Source: Tolypeutes matacus (Eukaryota > Chordata > Mammalia > Cingulata > Chlamyphoridae). Taken from it: a stretch of DNA of 64,000 nucleotides. The stretch spans positions 37,997-101,996 of the forward strand of contig JAKSZT010038752.1 of the NCBI GenBank assembly GCA_026826555.1, written 5' to 3'. This document shows positions 36,691 to 45,263 of the stretch, in pieces. The translations under genes and the position numbers were made by a program. The notes under the pieces were generated by a model. It saw nothing but the letters and a program-made list of their open reading frames with translations. It had not been told where the DNA came from and did not search any database. Each line of letters opens with the position of its first letter. Positions within the stretch are counted from its first letter, which is position 1.

Positions 36691-37793
36691 AGGCAAAATA
36701 TACTTATCAGACAAAAAGCATTGGCTTCCTGCAGAGCCTCATTAAAAAATTTCTAAAGGTGTACTTAAGGCAGAAGAGACGTGATCCCAAATTAAGGTCT
36801 AAGGTGCAAGAAATTTTGAAGAAAGGAAATGGTAAATATGTCAACTAATTCTAAGCAAGAACAAAACAGGAAGGTCTTAGGCAATTAATTAAAATATATG
36901 ACAACAATAGAATATGTTGTGGAAGGTGTAGGTAATGTATCTTTTTAAAAAATTAATATATTTTGAAAAATGTCAAGTTGGCTTTTTTTTTTCATGTTAA
37001 CTTACAAGAGGCTAAAACAATACAGAAAGGTTCAAAGTGAAAAGGAAAAATATATCAGGCAAAGGTTAATTAAAATTACAGCTGTATTGATATCAGAAAA
37101 ATAGACTCAAAGACATTAGAGATAAATTATATTTATCAGGAAGGTGTAACAATTCTAAACAGATATGCACCTAATAATATAGACTTAATGTAAAAGGCAA
37201 AACAGAAAAGACAAATCTACTATTATGGTAAACTTTTTAACATATCTCAGTAATTGATGAATCAAGTAGACAAATCAGAAAGCTTTGATATACCCAAGTA
37301 ACAGTTTTGACCTAATGGATACTTTTAGAACATTGTACCTAATAGCTACAAAATACATTCTTTTCAAGCAAGCACATTTATCAAAGTTAAATACAAACTT
37401 GGCCATAAAGCATGTCTGAAAAATTTCAATGAAATGCAGATCATGTTCTCTGATCAAACTGCAATTAAGTTAGAGACTAGTAACAAAGCTATGAGAAAGA
37501 CCCCATACGTTAAAAACCAAACACTTCTAGCTTATAGGTCAAAGAAAAAATTAAAAAACTGCTATGAGCTGGTGGGATGCAGCTAAAGCAGTACTTGGAG
37601 GAAAATAATAAGTTAGAAAAGAAAGGCTGGAAAGTAATGAGATGAACTTACAACCTTAAAATACTAGAAAGAAAGAATAAGGAAATAGACTGAAAGAATT
37701 ACAGTGGAAGCAGAAATTAATAGAAATAATAGAATATAGAGGATCAATAAAGTCAAACACTGGTTCTTTAAAATCAAATATAAAATCAAATCT

Positions 37794-38633
37794 AAAGACA
37801 CGAGACTCGGGAAGCGGCTGTGGCTCAATCAGTGGGGCTCCCGTTTACCATATGGGGGGCCCCGGGTTCGGTTCCCGGGGCCTCCTGGTGAAGGCAAGCC
37901 CGCCCGCACGGCGTGGTTGGCTGACCCAGCGAGCACAAGCAGCAAGGGGGGGATAAATGAATAAATAAATAAAATCTTTAAAAAAAAAAAAAAAAAAAAA
38001 GACACGAGACTCTCTTCTCCAGAAGAATAGCTAGAGGACAGGCTCAAACAGCCCTGTAAAAGGTCTTCTAGGGTTCAGGACAGCAGGAGAAGGCTGGACA
38101 CCGCCCAGAGGAGGCTCAAAGGACGGGATTCACGATGGCAGAACCGTGAGTTGAAACCCGCGGCTGCTGCTGCCGGCAGCCTCCCCCACACTAACACTTT
38201 AGAATTCTCGGGCCTCTGGGCCTGCGGCTACAGACAAAGGGGGCTGCAGGGAGCTAACACCCCAGGAAAGGGGAGAGAGAGGGACACAGCCTAAGGCGGA
38301 CTCAGCTTCTGACCCACAGGTTTGGTCTGCCCTGTCCCGAGAGCCCTTCCAGGGCAGGTGGGACCACACAGTGGTTTGCCCTGGGAACCAGCGAAGGACT
38401 GGAGAACTCTGACTCTCGCAATCTCCCTCTCTTCTAGCTGGGACTAATTGATGAGGACTCCACAGGAAAGGGGAGAGAGAGGGACACAGCCTGAGGCGGA
38501 CTCAGCTTCTGACCCACAGGTTTGGTCTGCCCTGTCCCGAGAGCCCGTCCAGGCCGGGTGGGGCTGCGCCATTGTTTGCCTTGGAGCCTGCAAGGGGCTA
38601 AAGATGTACAAACCTCCCAGTCTCCTCCTGTAA
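37794..38633 (+). mobile_element. L1 5'UTR-only fragment with tandem promoter monomers
   Basis: Matches the 5'UTR of L1-A in opposite orientation (tctcttctccagaagaatagctagaggac at 38010; gcgccattgtttgccttgga near 38568). It stops at about 38633, before any ORF. A stretch starting at 38264 is repeated at 38464, exactly 200 bp on, with one mismatch over about 85 bases. A SINE splits its very start. Confidence 0.78.
37809..37997 (+). mobile_element. DAS-type SINE
   Basis: Flanked by aaagacacgagactc (37794-37808, 37998-38012). Confidence 0.95.
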
Positions 38634-38820
38634 GCCATTAGGTTCATCTCTCTTCCCAGGGCCTCTGCTGTGGGATCTCTGTGTTCTCCTGTGTGTTTAC
38701 TTTCCAGGGCTCCAGCTCAAAACTCTCGTGTCGTCCTCCGTGTCTTTACTTCCACATGTTCGCTGTCCTGATTTGTAATAATCAGGGTAGGCTAAATATT
38801 CACTATATTAGAAACCACGC

Positions 38821-39050
38821 AGGGAGGCGGCTGTGGCTCACCTGGCTGGGCTCCCGTTTACCATATGGGAGGCCCTGGGTTCGATTCCCGGGGCCTCCTG
38901 GTGAAGGCCTGCACGGCGCGACGAGCTGACACAGCAACAAAGGCAGACAAGCAGACACAGAAAAATGCGCAGCAAATGTACACAGAGAGCATAAGTAGCA
39001 AGGGGGGGGATAAATAAATAAATAAAAATAAATCTTAAAAAAAAAGAAAG
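38821..39050 (+). mobile_element. Long-form DAS-type SINE
   Basis: Body with cagcaacaaaggcagacaag and cgcagcaaatgtacac, like the copy at 21139. Flanked by agaaaccacgc/agaaaccatgc. Confidence 0.92.
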
Positions 39051-39205
39051 AAAGAAACCATGCTTGTGTCCCCAGACCGATTTTTCTCCCTAGGTCTGGT
39101 TTTTGGAATGCTGGTGATAAACTAAGCCTGATTTATTATATGACCGTCCTGTATGGGAAAAGACTAACTCTAGGTATCTTTGGTCAACCTTAAGAGATAG
39201 AGCAG

Positions 39206-39645
39206 GGGGACGGATGTGGCTCAAATGGTGGGTGTCCGTCGCCCATATGGAGGGACCTGGGTTCAATCCCCGGGACCTCCCAGTAAAAATTTTAAAAAGA
39301 AAAATATAGAAGGCACGTGCACCGCCAGGCCCTGTGTGTGTGTGCCACCAGGCCCCGCGAGCCACGCAGCAAGATGACGACGTAACAGGAGAGTGACACA
39401 AGGGACAGTCAAACGAGACGCACCGAAAAACCAGGAACTAAGGTGGCACAGGCGGTAGGACGGCTCTCTCCCACATCGGAGATTCCGAGGCTCAAATCCC
39501 AGTGAAGACAGGAGGAGGAGGAGGAAAAGAGAGAGCAGGAAACGGATACACAGTTTCCCAGCGAATGGACACAAAACAGCAAAAACGGGTGGGTGGGGGG
39601 TAAAAATGGATAAAAGTAAATAAATCCTTAAAAAAGAAAAGTATA
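39206..39645 (+). mobile_element. Composite (dimeric) tRNA-like SINE
   Basis: Second copy of the composite at 9463-9904: short head at 39206, linker with gcaagatgacgacgtaacag, second head near 39430 (aactaaggtggcacaggcgg), A-rich tail. Confidence 0.82.
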
Positions 39646-39649
39646 GGGG

Positions 39650-39836
39650 AGGAAAATACAGACTGTGGTTAGTAGTAATACTTTGACGATGCTCTTTCAT
39701 ACATTGTTAACAAACGTTCCACAACAATGTAAAGTATTTGTGTGGTGGGGGGATGTGTGGGAGCCCTGCATGATGTAGAGTTTATAGATGTTCATGTATG
39801 AATGATACACTTCAATAAACTGTTTTTAAAAAAAAA
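39650..39836 (+). repeat. L1-type 3' end with poly(A) signal and tail
   Basis: Ends ttcaataaactgtttttaaaaaaaa; the upstream text resembles retroelement 3' ends. Confidence 0.5.
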
Positions 39837-42445
39837 GCTTTAGTCACCATTTAATCAAGTAAAAGTAAAACCTCTGAATCCAACACAATCTAATACACTG
39901 AGGAACAGACCCATCTACAAACAATCCAGTATCTATTTTTGGAATTCATAAATAAAACTAAACTGCTGCATACAATAAAATTAAAATTTTAAAAATTGAG
40001 GAAACTTTAATTATCTGCACTATCTGCACCAGTTTTCTGTTAACCTAAAGCTGTGCCACAAAAAAAGTATATTTTAAAAAATAAAGGTGTTCAAAAGGTT
40101 TTGCCAACGGGAAACGCCAAGTCCTAACACGGCGTGTATCACTCCGACTGGAACGGAGGGGCAAGACAGAACAGTCCCTGACTTCCCGGGGCTAATGTCT
40201 GGTATTAATACACAAAGTGCATAAGTATATAATTTAGCATATTTGAAGGTATTGAGTCCTATGGAAAAAATTAAACAGGGAAGCAGGATAAAAGGGGAAC
40301 GGTCCAATGAGCCAGCCAGGTGGCTGTCTAGGGAGAGAGTGAACCGGCGACTACGTGCAAAGGCCCCGTGGTGGTCGTGCTGCGTGTGGTGGGAGAGCCT
40401 CCAGGACGCCTGTGTTGCTGGGGCAAAAAAGCAGGGGAGACTACCAGGAGGTGAGATCAGCTGAGGCACCGCTGGCTCCACCGGGGAGCGCTCAGGCTTG
40501 CACAGGCTCGCTCTGGTGGGCTGCACCAGTCAGGAGGTCACTACGGGCTAAGGCCCGGCCGGCCAAGCCGACCAAGGAGAGAAGCATCCGGATTCGGGGT
40601 GTGCTGAAGCTGGGAACCAGGTGTGAGAGCAACGAGGGCGACTGGGGGGCTGGGCACGAGCGGGGCCCAGGCTGGGCGCTCCCACCCTCCAGCTCAGCGC
40701 AGAGAAGTGGCGGCCTCAGCTCCCGGGGGCGACCACGCTCCTGCGCAGCCCTCAGCCCACTCCCCAGGTGGCCAATGGGCCGCCCCAGCCTGCAGGCGGA
40801 CCCCACACCTGAAGCCAGGCTGCGGCCAGAGGCACAGGCGGCTGCGCCAAGGGGCTTCCCGCTCAGGGGTGGGCGTTTGCCAGGGCCACCTGCTCTGCGC
40901 TTTCCCCATCCAGGTGCGTGCAGGTGGACAGCCACGTGACAGGGGCCTCCCCTCCAGGTGCAGATGGGGCCCCTGCGGCACAACCCGCCTGCCCGCTGGG
41001 TTTAGGTCCACCTGGCCCCTTCCCCATTCAGTGGAGGTTCATCGAGACCCCAGGAGTGCCAGATTCGGGCGGCACTGGTGCCACCTGCGGGGTCAGCTGC
41101 CCCCACGGCGTCCTGCGGCCAGGCCGGGCTGCTCAGGGCCTTCAAGCCAGCAGCCTCCGTTCCGCACTCTTTTAGTGGATTTGGAGAATTTGGGTGACAT
41201 TTTCACACAAAAGGGCACCAAAGGGCACCCAGGGCAGGGCTGAGACACCCTCCCAGGGCCCACCAGGCCATCGCCAGCCGCTCCTGGCATCGGGGGACGC
41301 TGACCAGGCGTGACGGGGGCGGCCTTCCTCGCAGCGGCGGGCACCCCCTCCCCCTCATCCTAGCCCTGGCCTCAACTCGAGGTGGGGATGCTGCACCGGG
41401 ACCACCTGCTCCCTGCCCCACACGGGGCCAGAGGGCAAGCGGATGCCGGCGCCCGGCTCATGTCGGGGGTCACGCTCCCCTGGTGAGTGGACGGCACGTT
41501 TCTCCCCTGGTGGAGACCGGGTTTCAAGGTCCAGCTTTCTGCCCCGAGGGGCCCGGGAAGAGTTTGCAGTTGACCCCAGGCCCCCACCTCCCTCGATGGA
41601 GGCTGCCAGGCAGGGGCCACACAGACATGCCTGGGACCACCCAGCCCAGGCAGGCCCTTACGGCCCCAGCACCCGCCTTCGGTCCCCGTTCAGGGTCTCA
41701 GACAAGCCGGGGAGGTCTCACAGCTCGCGGTGACCGGGGAAGGCCGTCTGCTCGACCCACCCACCCGCAGGGCAGGCCCCCGCGACCTGTGTGAATTATG
41801 GTCCCTCGGAGGCAGGCTCAGTGGACCCAGGGCCAGAAGGGGGCTTCAGAGATGTTTTCTCGGCTGGGGCCAGCAGGGCCTCCCGCCCCGTCCCACACCT
41901 GCTGGCTGCGGTCTCTGTGACGGGCGCCCTCCCAGCGCCGCTCCTGCTGCCTGGCTGTGTCCCAGGCGGACAGAGCCACCCCTGAGAAGTTACCCCGGAG
42001 GCTCCACGCTGCCAGGTCCAGGGTCCCCTCTAGAGGAACCTCGTGCCCCCGGGCCTCCCCTGGAGGGGCGTGTGCCTGGTGCACCACCTCGGGACTGGCC
42101 TGGAGGCCCTCCGGGGCCCAGGGGGCTCAGCTGCTCCCGTCAACAGGCAGGAGGCTGGGGCGGTTCTGGTCCAGTACAAAGTGGGCCGAGGGCAGGCCTG
42201 GGCCCCCTCCAGACGGCGCGGTCACTCAGCGCCATTCTCAGACGGGCTGTGACATTGGAAGAACCTTAAAAATGCACCCAGTGATCTGGGCACGACACCT
42301 AAGGACAAATCCTGCCCCCTGCCCCCTGTAAGAGGCGTCTGGAACCCACAGATCCTGTTGCGAGACAGAAAGCGCTTTAGAAGTCGCCGAGCACAGGCAA
42401 GGAGGAGGGGGTGTGTCCAGTGGCTACGGAGTGTGTATAAATGAA
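39837..42445. other. Intergenic; base composition changes near 40.1 kb
   Basis: AT-rich until about 40080, then strongly GC-rich to 44 kb. Long overlapping open frames exist on both strands, but none matches a known protein or has splice logic that I can see. Confidence 0.5.
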
Positions 42446-42447
42446 AA

Positions 42448-42545
42448 TCAGGGGGAGCAGGCGTGGCTCGCTGGCTCAGCGCCAGCTTCCCACTTGCAAG
42501 GACCCCGGTTCATTCCCTGGCCCCCAGGGCCTCAAAAAAAGGGGG
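42448..42545 (+). mobile_element. Short tRNA-like SINE, diverged
   Basis: Head gcaggcgtggctcgctggctcag … ggttcattccctgg, A-tail at 42533. Confidence 0.8.
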
Positions 42546-43135
42546 GGAGGGACCACAAAAAGGACGTGGAGAGACTGGAATCCTTGCACACTGTCAGTGG
42601 GAACACAAGATGGCACAGCCCTGGGGATGCCATTTCGACAGGTCACAGAACTACCACATGACCCAGCAGTTCCACTGCTAGGATCCTCCACACGAATTAC
42701 GCACAGGTGGCCAGGCAGACGCTGCGCCCACGGCCACTGCAGCAGCAGTCGGCGGCAAGCCCACGGCTGAAGCCACGCGGGCCGTCAGCGGTGAGGGGCC
42801 AGGCACGAGGCGGCGTCGCTCAGCCACGAGGGGAATGAAGCTCGGACACACGACAAGTTACGGGCCAGAGGCAACTGCCGAGCGTCGCCCGAGTCCCTGT
42901 GCACGGAACGTCCAGAACGGGCAGGCCAGGGGGACACGAAGGGGACTGACGCCAGGTCAGGGCAGGCGCCGCCGGGCAGTGACGCTTGACAGCACGTGGG
43001 TCTCTTCTGGAGCCAAAACAACGTTTTGGAGCTAGAGGTGGCCGTTGGTCAACACTGAACGTATCAAATGACGCTGAACCGTACACTTTAAAATGGCTGA
43101 GTTTATGGTACGTGAAGGTCACCTTAAAAACAGAA
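42546..43135 (+). mobile_element. Old L1 3' fragment, unusually GC-rich
   Basis: L1 ORF2 end and 3'UTR text survive (gacgtggagagactgga … gacccagcagttccactgctagg … gtacactttaaaatggctgag), but many A/T positions are G/C. Confidence 0.75.
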
Positions 43136-44190
43136 GGGGAGACAGGGGGGTCCGCACGAGCGCAGCCTCCCGGGGCCAGCGCGCTGCCTTCGCCCCGCAC
43201 CGAGGCCCGGCCAGCCGAGGCCCTTCTCCGATTCCAGGTCCCGGCCGCCTCTCCGGCACCTTCGCGGATGCGGCGCACAGGCCCTCGGGGCATTCCCTGC
43301 TCTAACTCGGCCCGTTTCGGTCCTGCTAGCTCGTCCCGAGGGTGCCACTGCGTGCAGGCCGCGGGTAGGGGAAGGCGAGGATCCACGCAGCCCCCGCTCA
43401 CGGACCACGCATCCCAGCCACGCTGCAGCCTCGTGCCGGCCGCGGCCATCAAGGCCTGAAGGTGCAGAAGCCAGGCCCACGTGAAGCCCCCAGGCCACAT
43501 GGCTGCAGAGACCGCGGTCAAGCCCGGAAGTATTTTCATATTTGGCCAGAGCCAAGGGTTACCTGCGTTCACTTCCGCCCTGGCCCTCCCCACCTCTGAT
43601 GCCCAGGGCTTCCCGGGCACGGGGGCTGCAGTGGCCCCTCCAAGGAGGGAGGCGCCTCCAACGCTGGGGCCCAGCCTGCAGCGCCCCCTTCTGCCCAGGT
43701 CACTGGGGGAGATGGGCCCCCCGAAGGTGCCCCTCCCGGCTCAGCACCCAGGGGATGGCTCGCTCCATCCTACCTTCCTCTGAGCTGAGTGGACACAACC
43801 CCAAGCCAGAAAGCACCTTGCCCCTCCCTGCACCGGGAGGACTGCTCATTGCCAGCCTCCAGCTGGACAGCCCGTCCTGAGCTGCCCCTAGGTCCGCCCT
43901 AACCCCAGGAAGTGGTCAGGGTCTGGCGAGCCCTTGAAGCGGGGCAGGGGCACCTTCTCCCCAGCCTACGCCACAGGGCAGGCAGGCCCCTCACAGTCCA
44001 CGGGCACGGCCTGCCGTCTTGGAACTCTGGCCACTGCTCACGGCCTCGTGGGGCCCATGGGATGATGAGGACAAGGAGGTGCAGGAAGCCACCGAGGATC
44101 TACCTGCCAGNNNNNNNNNNCCCCACTGCCCCTCCTCGGGCCCCACCCCTGCCCCCTCCTCGGGCCCTCCTTGCTGCCCTCAATTTGGAG
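43136..44190. other. GC-rich intergenic, includes assembly gap
   Basis: No exon recognised. Ten N at 44111-44120 mark a gap of unknown true length. Confidence 0.5.
44111..44120. other. Assembly gap (10 N)
   Basis: Run of N in the sequence, 3' of IL9R. The join across it is not proven by this sequence. Confidence 0.99.
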
Positions 44191-44520
44191 CAGCTGCTAT
44201 GTCTCCGGATCTCAGGCTTCCGGGCCAGCTGGCTTCAACAAAAGGGATTTATTGGTTCCCGTCTGAAGCTGGACGTCAGAATGCAGCCCTTCCTGGGCTT
44301 GTGGTGGCATCTCTCAGCCTGTGCTCTGGTCCCCACCGTCCCTCTGTCTTTCTGTCTGTGGCGTCTCCTCTTCTGGTCCTAGAGGTTCAGGCCCACCAAA
44401 GCCGCCGGCCTCATCTAGACCGATCCCACTTCAAATATCCCACTTGCAAAAGAGCTCGCGTTTACAGGACCGGGAGCCGGACCTGAACCATCTTTTGGGG
44501 ACACTTTGAATCCACGACAG
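44190..44520. repeat. Old interspersed repeat (LTR-like), similar in layout to 10150
   Basis: Carries cttcaacaaaagggatttattgg … gaagctgg … and a final ccatcttttggggacac, the order seen in an ancient mammalian repeat. Confidence 0.4.
44248..44253 (-). terminator. IL9R: Candidate IL9R poly(A) signal AATAAA
   Basis: TTTATT on +, 552 nt downstream of the IL9R stop. It lies in repeat-like sequence, so use is only inferred. Confidence 0.3.
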
Positions 44521-44804
44521 CAGGACCCTCAGCACGCACCGAGAGACGAGGTCCTTGCCTGCTCGCAACCTCTTACCTGGAGGCCCACTAGGGCGGTGGG
44601 GGCAGGACAGGCTGGGAGGCCCCCTCAGCCCCTTCACAGGACAGAGGGGGCAGCTTTGGCGGAGGCCCCTCCTGCAGGGGCTCCGAGGAGAGCGAGCAGA
44701 GCCCCAGCTGCCCCGGGAGGCCCAGGCCCTGGCCCGAGGTCAGCTCCAGATGGGCACAATGCAGACCCCGGGGCCGAGTCAGGGCTCCAGACCTCCCAGG
44801 CCCC

Positions 44805-45263
44805 CTACCTGCCTCCCGCTGCCACCTGTCCCCAGGCAGGGCCCACCTCCATGCCGGGCGTCCCCGGAGGGGCCACAGGCCAGGGCGCAGAGGGGCGCAC
44901 CCCGTCGCAGGCCAGGGCACAGTAGTCGCTGCTGCCGCCTTCGGGGTGTGGGGGAGCAGGCCTGGAAGGGGGCATGAAGGCCCAGTCCTCCTGCGGCAGG
45001 TAGGCCGGCAGCTGCCCCCCCAACTCCCCACTCCCTGCCCGCAGCTTGTCCTCTGACCCTGGGGCAGGGGCACCCCCTGGGAGGCCGTAGCCCATGCCCT
45101 CCCCCTCCCCCAGGCCCACTGGCTGCCAGGGATGGGACAGGCTGCGGGGGATGCAGGAGAGCGGCGAGATGGCCTCCCCGAGGCCGGACTCCGAGGCTCC
45201 TGGCGGGGGGCTGCTGCCACCGTGGCTCAGCTGCAGACCAGTTCGCTGGACCCCTGTCCAGGT
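44805..45263 (-). CDS. IL9R: IL9R exon 9 (cytoplasmic tail)
   Basis: Acceptor TCTGCTCAG|ACCTGGACAG. 152 codons to TAG at 44807-44805. It keeps AYLPQEDW, RPAPPHPEG and DYCAL. After DYCALACDG the sequence similar to human ALACG.S continues in another frame (44890 down to 44779), so an indel has replaced the last 70 or so human residues by a shorter, unrelated end. Confidence 0.88.
   Translation of the reverse strand, partial: TWTGVQRTGLQLSHGGSSPPPGASESGLGEAISPLSCIPRSLSHPWQPVGLGEGEGMGYGLPGGAPAPGSEDKLRAGSGELGGQLPAYLPQEDWAFMPPSRPAPPHPEGGSSDYCALACDGVRPSAPWPVAPPGTPGMEVGPAWGQVAAGGR

Larger units (their letters stand above)
35540..37793 (+). mobile_element. Old L1M fragment, ORF1 to ORF2 start, interrupted
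   Basis: Decayed ORF1-like text (cagaattt… aaggcatttaacagcagatt) then ORF2 endonuclease-like text (acaattctaaacagatatgcacctaataat near 37150; acttggccataaagcatgtc near 37400). SINEs interrupt it at 36026, 36303, 36474 and 36598. Confidence 0.7.

Noticed and set aside
40355..42331. Several 100-200 codon frames on both strands in GC-rich DNA
   Set aside because: Mutually overlapping, no conserved domain, no splice or start context.
42820..43620. 266-codon open frame on -
   Set aside because: Overlaps a decayed L1 3' fragment and has no protein-like features.
43912..44382. Open frame spanning the N run
   Set aside because: It crosses unknown bases and has no recognisable protein.
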